A DNA stretch of 64,000 nt, taken from NCBI GenBank assembly GCA_051453625.1, contig JBOZIK010000001.1:234140045-234204044 (forward strand). The letters are read 5' to 3'. Within the stretch, counting starts at the first letter, position 1. Each line of letters begins with the position of its first letter. Shown one piece after another: positions 10,956 through 22,799 of the stretch. Position numbers and translations under genes: made by a program. Under the pieces are notes generated by a model that did not search any database, was not told the DNA's origin, and was given only the letters and a program-made list of their open reading frames with translations. Source of the stretch: Welwitschia mirabilis. Taxonomy: Eukaryota > Gnetophyta > Gnetopsida > Welwitschiales.

Positions 10956-11339
10956 TCCTTCATCCTTTAAGTTTTTGTCCTATTTTAATTCTAGTTTTTA
11001 TTAGTTCTTGCTAGTGCTACTACTTAGGGGCATTTTTGCCCCTAGTTTTGCTAGTCTAAAGCTCATTCTTACATGTGCTAGAGAATGCTCTCCTTGTTAA
11101 TTAGTTTCCCTTTCTTTATCTGTTTTCCCTAGGGTGCTATCGCCCCCATTTTTGTTTTTTTTCAGTTGATCCTTGAGTATTTCATAGAATGTTCTCCTTT
11201 TTTCCAAATAGTTTAACTTTCCCATCAAGCTAGGGTTCTTTTGCCCCCCTCATGTAAATTTTGTAGTTTAATATATTCTCGCTTTGTTAAAAAGAAAAAA
11301 AGAAAGAAAGAAAAAAATAAAAAAAGTATATAAAGTATT
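10956..11339 (+). other. LINE 3' UTR with repeated hairpins and A-rich tail
   Basis: After the J-domain stop the sequence becomes T-rich and carries GGG-loop-CCC hairpins at 11026-11043, about 11133-11146 and about 11232-11247. Each is followed by a T-rich block resembling TTTTGCTAG or CATGTAAATTTT. It ends TAGTTTAATATATTC and then an A-rich tail (about 11290-11330, with G interruptions). The same arrangement recurs at 11721-12086, which fixes this as the LINE 3' end. Confidence 0.75.
11026..11043 (+). other. Perfect hairpin in LINE 3' UTR
   Basis: AGGGGCATTTTTGCCCCT folds with a 7-bp stem and TTTT loop. Related hairpins with changed bases but retained pairing recur nearby (GGGTG-CTAT-CGCCC at about 11133; G-GGGTG-CTTG-CACCTC at about 11920), so the structure rather than the sequence seems conserved. 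In LINEs such 3' structures can be what the reverse transcriptase recognises; here that is inference. Confidence 0.6.
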
Positions 11340-11620
11340 TGATTTAGAAATTTGATTATAAAATGTCAAATAAGATGTAACTTCTTTAGAGTAGAATGTA
11401 AAAAAAATTGATGATGAATTCTAAATTAATAGATGAAACGTAATATAGGAAGATGAGTCACAGTCTCATTTATGGTACTATTACTAGATATGATATTTTC
11501 TATGTACTTTCTTTTCTATTCTAATATCTTCATGAATAAAAAGTAACCCATTTAAATGCTATTATGAAAGTATTGAAATACTTAAAGAAGATAAAATAAT
11601 TAGGTTTTACCTATTAAAAA
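11340..11620. other. Unassigned AT-rich sequence before N gap
   Basis: About 280 bp between the A-rich tail of the first LINE and an N gap (11621-11720). No coding motif or repeat recognised. It may be 5' sequence of the second LINE piece, or flanking DNA separating two insertions. Confidence 0.3.
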
Positions 11621-11720
11621 NNNNNNNNNNNNNNNNNNNNNNNNNNNNNNNNNNNNNNNNNNNNNNNNNNNNNNNNNNNNNNNNNNNNNNNNNNNNNNNN
11701 NNNNNNNNNNNNNNNNNNNN

Positions 11721-12086
11721 TCTTTTTCTAAGGGCCGCTTTCATCTCAAATTTTACACTATTTACGGTCCACCTCTATGTATACTATAGAATATTTTCCT
11801 TCTTAAATAGTTTACGTTTTCACATCAAGATGGGGTGATCTCGTCCTCCTTGTAAATTATCTTTTCCTTTTAGATCATTTGCCTATCTTAGCTCTAGTTT
11901 TTGCTTTTTTTTCTTCTGAGGGGTGCTTGCACCTCTAATTTTGCCCTATTTTCAGTCTGCCCCTATGTATACAATAGAATATTATCTTTTTTATCAAATG
12001 ATTTACTTCTTTCCATCAAGCTAGGGCATTTTAACTCCTCATGTAAATTTTCTAGTTTAATATATTTCTATTCTCTCAAGGAAAAA
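11721..12086 (+). mobile_element. Second LINE 3' end (truncated copy)
   Basis: This contains two further GGG/CCC hairpin units (about 11830 and 11918-11935) with the same spacing phrases as the first LINE 3' UTR: CTATGTATAC-ATAGAATATT, CATCAAG-T-GGG and CATGTAAATTTTCTAGTTTA. It ends AATATATTTCTATTCTCTC followed by an A-run that abuts element A's coding sequence at 12087. It is either a separate 5'-truncated insertion or a duplicated 3' end of the LINE at 5306. The left side is lost in the N gap. Confidence 0.72.
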
Positions 12087-12632
12087 AAAGCACCTTCACT
12101 TGCCCTCATGACACGTTTGTCTATAAATGACTTTCTTTTTATCCTTTTAATGCACCACGATCTTCCAATGTTATATGCTTGACATTNNNNNNNNNNGACA
12201 TTTTTCCTAATTTGTGGGATTATTCTATAGAGATATTCATGGATGAATTTTATCTTTATGGAATCTCATTTGATCATAGTCTTTACAACCTTGAACTCGT
12301 CCTCTTTAGATGCATTAAAAAATGTCTTGTCTTGAATTGGGAGAAATGTCATTTCATGATTAGTGAAGATATTGTATTAATACACATCATCTCTTTAAAA
12401 GGAATCCAAGTATAGCTTACCAAAAAAATGTTTCATCACTTACCTTCCTACCCCATAAAAATAAAAGAACATTAGATCTTTTCTGGGATATGTTGGTTAC
12501 AATAAGAGGTTCATCCAAAATTTTAGCAAAATCTCTAAACCCATACATGATCTTCTTATTAAGAATGCCTCTTTTGAATGGACTCACGAGTGTTAACTAG
12601 CCTTTTACAAGCTTAAAGACAAACCAACCACC
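12087..12632 (+). pseudogene. Element A reverse transcriptase, palm to connection
   Basis: The first codons right after the LINE A-run read STFTCPHDTFVYK, matching the KTTFTCPYGTFAYR block, followed by a decayed FGLCNAP region. After a 10-N gap comes SIEIFMDEFYLYG at 12222-12260 (polymerase motif, expected MDDF, here MDEF), then LVLNWEKCHFM and GIQV. A shifted frame gives the connection: SGICWL/GYVGYNKRFIQNFSKI, KPIHDLLIKNASFEW and YKLKDKPTT. The second catalytic Asp has become Glu. Coding stops at 12632, where element Y's LTR begins, and resumes at about 28738. Confidence 0.88.
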
Positions 12633-14101
12633 TATTTACATGCAAAAATTGACGTTTCAAGTAAGTATTTTTATCATAAAATAATGTCTTCTGCCCTTTG
12701 GTATTATGTTCCATGAAATTATGGAATTTTTTATAATAATTTTCAGGTTTATTGTTTTCTTCTAGAAAACATATTGCAAATTGAAGAAAATCTAATAGAA
12801 TAACATAGGCATTGTCATCTAGATCACTAGTGAGGCTGTCCAAGTCACCGATGTCGCTAGTCTTTTGAGGTAGGATCAATGCATTCTTATTTTCTTGCAT
12901 ATTTTTAAAAACTTCATCATGTTATACATATGGGCTCAGTCATATATTGAATTAGAATAAACTTATGACTTTGACAATACATGGAAGGAATGCAACATGA
13001 CATATCACAATATCATGTAGTAGCAAGGAGGCTAATTACATGGAATACATATGACATGGCATCTCTTGGCAGTTGCATCATTAGTTAAAGGACATGAAAT
13101 TACCTCTCTTACATTAAAAGACAAAGAATCATCTATTAAGGCTCCATGCCAAAATAATTATGACCTCCTATTAATGTAACTTCCCAAAACGTGTAACCCT
13201 CCTTATGTAACCTCCCATCAACCACTATATGCCAAAGATGCCTAAGTCTTCTTTCATCTATAAAAGGGCCTTGAGCCCTCATTATAAAGAAATATTTAAT
13301 TGAAAAATATGGTGGAAAGACTTAGATCATTAGGATGTTTTGGCATTCTAAGGACCTCCCTTGGGGATGGATTTGTTCCATGGCTAGCTGAGGAGTTTAT
13401 TTATTTTACCTCCTTCATTAATGTAATGTATATTTTTAATTTTAATACAAGATTAGTTGTTCATTCTTTTATTTTTAGTGTATATTAATTTGGTATTAGC
13501 AATTTTTATATTAAACTATTTCTTGTTTATTAAAGTAGTGGTTCATTCTTCGCTTTCTAGTGCACGTTAATTAGATATTATTAGTCTTTAGGTGAGACTA
13601 CTTTATTAAGATTCTTAGGACCAAGTGAATTCTCTAAGGTTAACTTTTAGTTGGTACTTACTATCATATTATATATCTTAAGTAANNNNNNNNNNNNNNN
13701 NNNNNNNNNNNNNNNNNNNNNNNNNNNNNNNNNNNNNNNNNNNNNNNNNNNNCTTAGGTGGTGAATGAGATTAGATTACCACATCTAAGTCATAATGACT
13801 TGATAATTTGAGTTTATGTTTTAAGAATACAAGAATCATTAGAGCAAAGGTAGAGTATTAGAGGAATTAAGCTAGACCTTTAGAGCACTTCCATTTCCCT
13901 ATGTCACCAACCAAATTTCACATTAAATCCTTAAACATTAAGTTTATGTTTTTTTTATTTTCATTACAAGTGAGAATTATTGTGTTACTTTTGATAAGTT
14001 TATGTTATAACCCACATTTTGTAAGCTTTAATTAATAGAGTTTCTTAACTATGTAAAACATTTTTGATATTAATTCTAATGAAAATCCTTTTTTTTTGTT
14101 A
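12633..14101 (+). repeat. 5' LTR of element Y
   Basis: Aligned with 26865-28260: both start with a TTTACATG-AAAAA motif, then TGTCTTCTGCCCTTT, a TATA box (TATAAAAGG, 13259-13267; TATAAAAGA, 27506-27514) and a shared tail ending near ACTTTTGATAAGTTTA. The left edge is set by the sharp end of A's RT frame (codons for P-T-T). Two N gaps (13686-13752, 14102-14201) interrupt it. Its last bases appear to lie beyond element Z, near 21530. Confidence 0.8.
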
Positions 14102-14201
14102 NNNNNNNNNNNNNNNNNNNNNNNNNNNNNNNNNNNNNNNNNNNNNNNNNNNNNNNNNNNNNNNNNNNNNNNNNNNNNNNNNNNNNNNNNNNNNNNNNNN
14201 N

Positions 14202-15072
14202 ATAATAGGCAAGATAACAACACTATAGATGCCATATGGAAGTGCTAACGTGGACTAGAGCTAGTACTGCTGAGTCATTTTTTCTAAAGGAGTGTCATCC
14301 CCATGGTCATTCCCATGACATGCAGGATGATGAATGTAACGTTTGAGTCATTGTCCCCTTTGTCGTCCCCATGATAAACAGGATGACACTTGTAACCGTC
14401 AGCCTACCTTTATCCATTTCATCCATTTCTTTCTTATAACTGAGCATGTTTTGCAGCACCTTTTATGTGACAATTTTGCTTATTAGCCCTATAAATGAGA
14501 CCCCTTTTTGATTCTTCTATCCATCTTCATTTGCACTAGATATTCTTATGACAAGAGATCAAAGGGCTGAAGATCCATCTTGAGAGTTGTAGAAAGAAAT
14601 TATCTTGGTAAAGGCTGTGCATCCTCTATTGAGGCTTGGCTGTTTTGTAACCTAGACTTTATAGCCTATATGATAGTTCTACTTTAATATAAAAATTTGT
14701 TTTAATTGTGCATTTAAATTTATTATATTTCCCTTACGATTTATGTTGTCCTTGATCCGGTGATAGTTTCATTGATGATATAGGTCTTAAGAAAAACGCT
14801 TGTTAAGGCTGAAGAAAGTAGTTTTAGATTCATTTTGCATCTAGGTTTAATTGCACTTACATTACATTGCATCTTTAATTTCTTACATTATTCCTAAGTT
14901 TGAATACATTCTCTCTAAAAGTCAATTTTCATTCTTCTCTCATAAGTCTTCAATGAATTATGAAGTTTAGATCACTTCCATTCATACTAGAGTGTGTATT
15001 TTGTAATACATATATTTATGACTATCAGGATTCATTAAGACACAAAGGATTGTAAAAATACATACCACAACA
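14202..15072 (+). repeat. 5' LTR of element Z (left part in gap)
   Basis: Closely aligned with 20675-21529, for example in GAGTCAT-TTTTCTAAAGGAG, CCCATGACATGCAGGAT and TTCATTTGCAC-AGA-ATTCT. A TATA-like TATAAATGAG is at 14490-14499 and the end is CACAACA at 15072. The first 0.25 kb is missing or hidden in the gap at 14102-14201. A primer site follows after three bases. Confidence 0.82.
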
Positions 15073-15075
15073 TCT

Positions 15076-15093
15076 CAGTGTCATTGCTAGGGA
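15076..15093 (+). other. Primer binding site of element Z (tRNA-Asp type)
   Basis: CAGTGTCATTGCTAGGGA matches the tRNA-Asp-type site TGGCGCCGTTGCCGGGGA at 11 of 18 bases. All seven differences are transitions. The position, three bases after the LTR end, is correct for a primer site. Confidence 0.7.
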
Positions 15094-15762
15094 AGAATGC
15101 TGAGAAGAATGAGGATTATCATCATTCTGGTGAGTAAATCAGATTTTCAATTGGTTAGTTATCTGTAATGACATTGTATTTCTGATTAGGAACTGTAGGT
15201 TTCCATTTCACAGTTTTCAATTTTGTATAGTCTATAATAAAAGTTGTAATCCCCCTGACATAGGGATGATAAACATAGATTTCTTGATTTTGTCTTGTCT
15301 ATAAATTTTTCTCTGGGTTCTTGTTTTAGTAGTTAAATAATTATCGTCTCCATCATCATCCCCATGATAAGGTGGACGACGACTCTATTTTTAGCTTTTT
15401 GTTTTTGGATTACAACAATTTGTAGTATAGTAAAAATTGGTTTTCATTGTCCCCTATGTTATTTCCATGACCAAAAGAATGATAGTCTNNNNNNNNNNNN
15501 NNNNNNNNNNNNNNNNNNNNNNNNNNNNNNNNNNNNNNNNNNNNNNNNNNNNNNNNNNNNNNNNNNNNNNNNNNNNNNNNNNNNNNNNNNNNNNNNNNNN
15601 NNNNNNNNNNNNNNNNNNNNNNNNNNNNNNNNNNNNNNNNNNNNNNNNNNNNNNNNNNNNNNNNNNNNNNNNNNNNNNNNNNNNNNNNNNNNNNNNNNNN
15701 NNNNNNNNNNNNNNNNNNNNNNNNNNNNNNNNNNNNNNNNNNNNNNNNNNNNNNNNNNNNNN
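15094..15762 (+). other. Element Z leader (with N gap)
   Basis: Non-coding leader between primer site and gag. It includes two more copies of the short CCATGA...GATGA motif (about 15358 and 15466) that also occurs in the Z LTR. Bases 15489-15762 are N. Confidence 0.45.
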
Positions 15763-17307
15763 ACCTTACCCTTAAGGAATTAATAGCAAATAGGAAACGA
15801 GAAATTTAAAAAAAATCGATTTACCCCTAGGAGATGATGTTGAGTTAAAGAACTTAAACACCTATCCCATTTTTAGTGGTGAGCATAATGAGGATCTCCC
15901 TCAACACATCACAGATCTAGAATAGTTAGTTCTTACCTCTAGGAATGGAAAGAAAAGGATTAATAAGTGAACATACATGGTCATTTTTCCCATGACATTG
16001 AAGGGAAGAGTAAAACTTTAGTTAAAAACTATACCCCATAAGAGTCTCAAAACTTGGAATCAATTTCAACAAGTGTTCATTAAAAGATTTATGAATGAAG
16101 AAACTATTATAAAAACAAAAAAATAAGTGACAAATTTTCAATAGCAACCGAGTGAATATTATAATTTCACATATGAATGCTTCTTCATTACCATTCACTC
16201 TAATACAGTAGATGCTTTCACATGAGAAGAGCTAGTTGACTACTTTTATAGTGGGCTAAACTGCCAAATAAAATAATTCATGGAATTCTCTTATGGTGGA
16301 AACTTATAAACCTTACATTAGAGAATGCTTGGAAAACATTAGAGGAACTTGTTGAGGTAAGTCAAACTTAGCTAACATCAAAAGATAACTGCACTGTAGG
16401 AGCAATCCTCAAAGATTTAAAAGAGGTAAAACAAGAGAAGGAGGTGGATAAAACCAAAGACAACCTTGCAAACTTTATTAAAGAATTCACAATAACTTTA
16501 GAGAGATACACTAAGATGATTTTAGACGCTAAATCAGTAATCGAAGAAAGTATTGTGATAACTTGTAACATATGCGAGGACAACTACCACATAACCAAAG
16601 ATTATCCACTACTGCCAACATACAAGGAGAAAATACATGAATAAGTTTGTGCTTTTAATAAAAAATTTTTAAACCTCAGAAATCAAAATCAATCACAACC
16701 TAGGTTGAATACACAAATCTTTGATAACAAGTTCAAAACTTTTAGAATACTTTTCAACCTTTCAAAAATCAATTTAAAACTTTAAACTTTCAACCAAGTC
16801 CATTAAATTTTTAACATCAAGATGATTCACTTCAAAACTCTATAGATAAACTTACGAAATTACAAGAAAAGCAAAATGCCAATATTGAAAACTTAGTAAA
16901 TGCCCTTTAACAAACAATGTTGGCAAACCAAAAACTACAAAGATCATTAGCAACACAACCTCTACCAAACCCCAACAAAATGAGAAAATATTGTAAGGTT
17001 GTAACACAAAGTGAGTATAAAGTAAACCCTCCTCCTTGTGAAGGATCAACCTCCCAAAATGAGACTAGAGATGATGAGGAAGAAGAGGACATCAAAATAT
17101 TAGAAAATTACAACTTCCCTTCTCTTGGTAAAAGTAAAAATAAAAAATCTTCACAAAAATCAGAAAAGAATATAACTACCCCTTGGCTTGATAGGCTAAA
17201 CACTAATTCAACTTTCAATGAACATCTTAAAATCCTAATAAAAAATGTGAGCATAATCTTACCCTTCTGGAAACTTTTGGAATAAAATCTAGGGTACTTA
17301 AATCTAT
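15763..17307 (+). pseudogene. Element Z gag (decayed)
   Basis: Gag forms the particle that packages element RNA. Plus-strand frames give VELKNLNTYPIFSGEHNEDL near 15840-15895, then LKGRVKL, LKTWNQFQQVFIKRFMNE and EELVDYFYSGLN, which follow the retrotransposon gag core pattern. A knuckle remnant CNICEDNYHITKDYP lies at about 16564-16608 (C-x2-C-x4-H kept, last Cys now Tyr). A Lys/Glu-rich tail ends TTPWLDRLNTNSTFNEHLK (about 17180-17230), which closely matches a segment of element B's gag-pol (ATPWLNRLKTNPTYDEYLK). The frame is broken many times. Right end lost in an N gap (17308-17588). Confidence 0.82.
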
Positions 17308-17588
17308 NNNNNNNNNNNNNNNNNNNNNNNNNNNNNNNNNNNNNNNNNNNNNNNNNNNNNNNNNNNNNNNNNNNNNNNNNNNNNNNNNNNNNNNNNNNNN
17401 NNNNNNNNNNNNNNNNNNNNNNNNNNNNNNNNNNNNNNNNNNNNNNNNNNNNNNNNNNNNNNNNNNNNNNNNNNNNNNNNNNNNNNNNNNNNNNNNNNNN
17501 NNNNNNNNNNNNNNNNNNNNNNNNNNNNNNNNNNNNNNNNNNNNNNNNNNNNNNNNNNNNNNNNNNNNNNNNNNNNNNNNNNNNNNNN

Positions 17589-18150
17589 CATAGAGGTCGA
17601 ACATAATGAAGGATACACATGACTTCTAGGATGAGCCTTCTATGCAACAACCCACTACATTATTGACACAATAACTAGGATGATGAAATGTCACCTAGGA
17701 AACAGAAGTTTTTGATTAGAGTTTTTGATGTAGTCGAGAAAGACCTAGGTGATTAATTGAACATAGAAAATAAAATCAAACCAACTTTATTCCTTCAACA
17801 TCATCCCCTTGAAGAAAGATGGCTGATGTTACATGAGCCTACACTTTATGATGATCCACTTGAAATAAAGAACTTAGAAGCTTTCAACACATCCAACTCT
17901 GAGCATTTAGAAAATCACTTTTTAGATCAGAATGAAGAAGAAATATAATCCATAATCTGTAAGGAAGTCTAACTATTAACAATGAAATAAAATTCATACT
18001 TTAAGGAAGATCATCCACGACATGATTCAGAAATTGAAAATATTAATCTAAATTTGAAAAATCTTCCTAGTGGACTAAAATATATTTTTCTCTATAACGA
18101 TCAAAACAAACCTCTCATAATAAATGACAATCTCTTCCTTGAACAAGGAA
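17589..18150 (+). pseudogene. Element Z pol linker and very start of RT
   Basis: An open stretch at 17757-17948 (63 codons, many Glu and Leu) lies in the protease-to-RT linker. At about 18055-18150 the frame gives LPSGLKYIFLYNDQNKPLII, the family's opening RT block (LP--LKYAFL-N---PVII). Coding similarity ends directly after this, so the catalytic RT, RNase H and most of integrase are absent. The protease itself should lie in the N gap. Confidence 0.72.
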
Positions 18151-18522
18151 CAATCTTAATCTTCCTTTTGACTTTCAAAATTTGTGCATTTGCATGGTCT
18201 ATCCTCTCTTCTTCCAATTGATTCTACTCAAAAATAATTGTATACCTTTTATGTTCTATCAATTAGTGAATATTTGGGTTGAGCCTTATTTCTTCAAAAG
18301 AATGTGATATATTGAGACTATAATATTAGAAATAAATCCTTCTTTTTTATTTCTTTTTAATAAAAGTGTTGAATAGATTTTATGATTTCAATAAAATTTG
18401 TTTTTAGTTTGCTTTAGTGTTCCCTTTTTGCTCTTATGTTTTTATGATTTCGACTTTGGTTTTTTAAGAAATAAGTTAATCTATGATTACATCCTTACCT
18501 TTTTGAAAAAGTACATTCTAAT
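18151..18522. other. Element Z deleted pol region, no recognisable coding
   Basis: T-rich sequence between the RT start and the integrase tail. I see no pol motif. An N gap (18523-18622) follows, and its two flanks repeat GTACATTCTAAT. Confidence 0.4.
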
Positions 18523-18622
18523 NNNNNNNNNNNNNNNNNNNNNNNNNNNNNNNNNNNNNNNNNNNNNNNNNNNNNNNNNNNNNNNNNNNNNNNNNNNNNN
18601 NNNNNNNNNNNNNNNNNNNNNN

Positions 18623-18735
18623 ACCTTATTGAGAAAGTACATTCTAATGGCTCTGTTAAGATTTCTGACTTAACCACTAAAGAAATTTAGAAAGTTAATT
18701 GGCAAAGGTTGAAAATATATGAGTAACCTTTTGAA
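18623..18735 (+). pseudogene. Element Z integrase C-terminal tail
   Basis: Frames give HSNGSVKISDLTTKEI and KVNWQRLKIYE, matching the end of Athila/Tat integrase (HGAVEI-D--TGK-FKVNGQRLKPYL). Only this tail remains, showing that Z is an internally deleted derivative depending on other copies for replication proteins. Confidence 0.75.
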
Positions 18736-20414
18736 ATTAACATGATAGAAGTGCTAGCCTTAGAGGTTTCCCTCAATGAGGAGGACTTCTTTCCTACCAT
18801 TGTCTGAAATTTCTACTTAGCTTTTTCATTTGGAGGCCATTGTGACATTACTTAATCATCTTTCAAACATGACTTACATATTTATTTCCATAACTATTCT
18901 TTGACTTGGGCATTTTATAGTGATAAGATTGGATTCACCCAATCTTAAGACATTCACATGGCTATGAACTTTAGTTTGGAGAAAGATGCTTTATTTTGGA
19001 TGCTTTTCTCAATGATGAAAAAGTCTTAGATTGTTTAAAGGTATTCTTTTCTATCTTTTAACTTATCACTTTAGATTTTTCTTTTGGGGTGTTTGATCAT
19101 GTGGAATGTTCCATTTGTGGGGGAGGAGAAAAAAGAGAAAAAATGAAATAAGACCATGATGTTTTATATTTGATATATCTTAAAAACATGATCACCATAA
19201 TGTCCTTCCATAAGTACATCAGAGAAAATTTTCCCGAGGGGGGCCTTTGGTAGTGTAATATGGTAGTTGTGGGAACTCCACTTGGGGGTTAGTTGGCCAT
19301 GCTTCGTGGGTCCTTACTTCTCTGGCTGTGGTTGCAGTCCCCTCATCATGGATAGTTAGCTAATAAAATAATAAAAACATAGAGGCTACGGGATCAGTGG
19401 TATTCCTGGTATCATCAGAGGGATTTCTTATTTCCTAGACTCTTTGTCTTTTCACATGATCATTTCATTTATGAGGATTTAGGTGTTTGTTTTGAAATAT
19501 AAGCAAGTGATTTCATTGTTGAGTAAATCTTTGATCTTATCACTTATTATTTAAAGCATTTGATTTTTAGCATCATCATAACCACTACATTATTGAATGG
19601 ACTTTTTTATACATCAAGTCATGCATTTTAAAATCAAGTAATGTTATGATTTCTTCCATAGAAGTCTACTAGGTTAAAACTTAGGGTACGTAGGCTATCT
19701 TTTTTATGTTGCCTTATGTCCTTTTTTTTTCATTGTTCAATTAATTGTTTCAAAGTCATTTCTATATTTTCTTATCATTTTAGAACCTTAGAATTTAGTG
19801 GATTCCTTCCCGAGTTTCCAATAAAGAATTCATTTCTTACTTAGATGAGTTTCATTAACCATTTTGTGATGTTTATTTTTAGTCTTTTTGAGTTCTATGT
19901 ACTGCACTTAATCATTTTTATAATGTCACATTTGTTGGACATTCATGAATCTGCTTCATCCTAATTAGTACATTTTTACTAACTACTCTTTCCATGCTTA
20001 TCAAAATATTTCATACATTTATAATTTTCAAATCTAATATTTCTACGCTCAGCTTTGCACTTAATTCATTAATTGTCCAAATTCAAAAACACCCATCATT
20101 CGCCTTCTCATTCTCGTTTAATTTTTTAGCTTGACTAACCAATATGGCATGTATTATTTTTCTCGGGGGAGGGTAGAACTTATTTTCATGACTCATTTTC
20201 ATAAATTTTCAAGTTATTTTAGAGATTTTATGAGACATAATTTTTATGAAATTTTCACTATGCATTACATGTTATTTTGCTATGTGACTTATTTGAGATT
20301 ATTTATGAGCCTATTTTATAATTTTCATATTGATTTTTTAAGACGATTTAACTCACAATTATAGTACGTTGCCTAGTTTTTATCAAGGATTGACAAAGAC
20401 TAACTAGGGGGCTA
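18736..20414 (+). other. Element Z 3' non-coding region
   Basis: About 1.7 kb with no conserved protein motif. A purine-rich run lies at about 19112-19150 (GGGGGAGGAGAAAAAAGAG). A shorter AGGGGG run at 20405-20411, just before the LTR start, is the better polypurine-tract candidate by position. Confidence 0.45.
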
Positions 20415-21529
20415 TGATATGCTACCAAATCATATGTATTTGATGGGATGTTATGAGCTATTTTGTAGGACATTTATACAAGTTTAGATGCAATTCTGAG
20501 AATTATAGAGAGTTGATAGAAGATTTCAGAAATGTGCAGTTCTTGGCATAATTATAGGTATTTAAAGCATATTCTGATACATTATGCCTCTAAAGAATAT
20601 CATGGATAAAAAAGGCTAGCTTCTCTTAAGTTGAAAGAACAAAGAATACTATCATCCCCTCTGTTAAACCATGATAAGCAGGACAACAACACTGTAGATG
20701 CCACAGGTGAGTGCTGACATGGACTGGAGCCAGTATTGTTGAGTCATCTTTTCTAAAGGAGTGTCATTCCCATGGTCATTCCCATGACATGCAGGATTAT
20801 GAATGTAATGTTTGAGCCATCATTCCCTTTGTTGTCCCCATGCTAGGTATGATGACACTTGTAACTGCCAGCCAATCTTTATTCATTTCATCTGTTTCTT
20901 TCTTGTAATTGAGCATGTTTTACAACGCCTTTTATGTGACGGTTTCACTTCTTAGCCCTAAAAATAAGATGCCCATTAAACTCTCCTATCCATCTTCATT
21001 TGCACCAGACATTCTCGTGACAGGAGATCGAAGGGCTGAAGATTCATCTAGATAGTTGCAGAAAGATGTTTCCTTGGTAAAGGACGTGAATCCTCCATTG
21101 AGGCTCAGCTATTTTGTAACCCAGATATTGGTTCTACTTTAATATAAAGCTCTGTTTCAATTGTGCATTTAGTTTTATTATATTTTCCTTATGGTTTATG
21201 TTGTCCTTGATTTGGTGACAGTTTCATCGATGATATAGGTCTTAAGAACAGGCTTTGTTAAGGCTGAAAAAAGTAGTTTTAGATTCGTTTGGCATCTAGG
21301 CTTAACTACACTTGCATTGCATTGCATCTTGAACTTCTTGCATTGTTTCTAATTTTGGACACATTCTCTTTAAAAATCAATTCTCATTCTTCTCTTGTAA
21401 ATCTTCAATGGGTTACGATATTTTGGTCGCTTCCATTCATACTAGAGTGTGTATTTTGCAATATATATATATTTATGACTATTAGGATTCATTAAGGCAA
21501 AATGAATTGCAAAAATATGCACTGCAACA
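20415..21529 (+). repeat. 3' LTR of element Z
   Basis: Start TGATATGCTACC follows the AGGGGG run, and the end CAACA matches the 5' copy. About 850 bp align with 14202-15072. The TATA region has decayed to CTAAAAATAAG. The sequence immediately after it (from 21530) is taken as the last bases of element Y's 5' LTR, followed by Y's primer site. Confidence 0.8.
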
Positions 21530-21545
21530 ACCATGAAGATATTTT

Positions 21546-21562
21546 TGACATCATTGCTAGGA
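21546..21562 (+). other. Primer-binding-site-like sequence, probably of element Y
   Basis: TGACATCATTGCTAGGA resembles the tRNA-Asp-type site (differences are transitions plus one missing G). It lies 16 bases after Z's 3' LTR. The intervening ACCATGAAGATA resembles the end of Y's 3' LTR (ATCATGAACA). The simplest reading is that Z inserted a few bases before the end of Y's 5' LTR. The alternative is a second, truncated Z-type element starting here. Confidence 0.55.
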
Positions 21563-22799
21563 ATATTAACATGGTAGCTTTTAGGCGTGCAAAATTTTTC
21601 TTGTTGCAATTTTTACTGTAGTTTTTATTTTTTTAATGATTGATACTACTCTTACAATGATACCAAAACCGATCCTTTTCTTTCTCTTTTGAGTGTTCAT
21701 TTTATTTTCTTTTTAGTGATTGGTACTAGTCCTTTTCTTGTGAAACCCAAATTGATTTGATTTTTAAGTTTTCTTTAGTTTTTCTACATTAAATCAAAAT
21801 ATATTTCTATATCTAATATTTTGTGTTGTAGGTCTAATAATTTTTCTACAAGTTATAACCAAAATCAAGATTTTAAAAAAGGAGAAAAACTAAATTTTGA
21901 CTCTAACATTGTGTGTTTTGTGTTTTGTATTTTCTGCAAATTTATTTTCTGTAATTTTAAGTTTCTATTTTATTCAATCCTAATAAAATCTTTAGAANNN
22001 NNNNNNNNNNNNNNNNNNNNNNNNNNNNNNNNNNNNNNNNNNNNNNNNNNNNNNNNNNNNNNNNNNNNNNNNNNNNNNNNNNNNNNNNNNNNNNNNNTGT
22101 AATTTTAAGTTTATATTTTATTCAATCCTAATAAAATCTTTAGAAAAAAGGAAAAGCAATTAGAGTTTATTTTCTTAGGTTTTATTTTCCAAGTTAGAGT
22201 TAATTCTGTTTTGTGTTAAGCTTTTTTGAGAACCTACAATGTGAATTAGTTTGCATAGGAAGAACGTAATACTTTTATTTTTTTTGAATCATTTCTTAAA
22301 AAAAAATTGGTGCTACTATGAATAGTAACTAATGCCATTAGATTTTTTGCATGTTTTTCATTCATATTTTGCGTACAACCTTTTTTGGACCTTCTTGAAC
22401 CTTTTTGACATCGAGCCTTTCTCTTAAACCTCAAAAAAATAGGAAAATATAACCTTATAGTGAATTCTATTAACTATTTTCTGAAACTTGATATGGATTG
22501 AGGACATGATCCCTTTGGTAGATTATATGAGGTACATTCAGAACTCCAATCATTTTATAAGAATTGTGAAAGTCCCTACAGCTCCCCTAATCATGTTTAA
22601 TCTAAATAAACTATAGGAGATTATATTCAACCTCTAAGGAGTTACCTTCAATTCAACACATACCATTTGAAACTTAGACATGCTTCTAACACTAGGCAAT
22701 TCCTGGAAGAATATCTTAAAAGACCAGAAGTTCCTCCATACATAGATCAACTTCTTTATAATCCTTAAGTTTGAAAATCCTGATTTTAAACAAAGAGAG
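21563..22799 (+). other. Element Y leader region
   Basis: AT-rich leader with no recognisable domain. An N gap (21998-22097) is flanked by nearly identical 40-bp sequences (GTAATTTTAAGTTT-TATTT), which suggests the assembler placed the same sequence on both sides. Confidence 0.4.
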
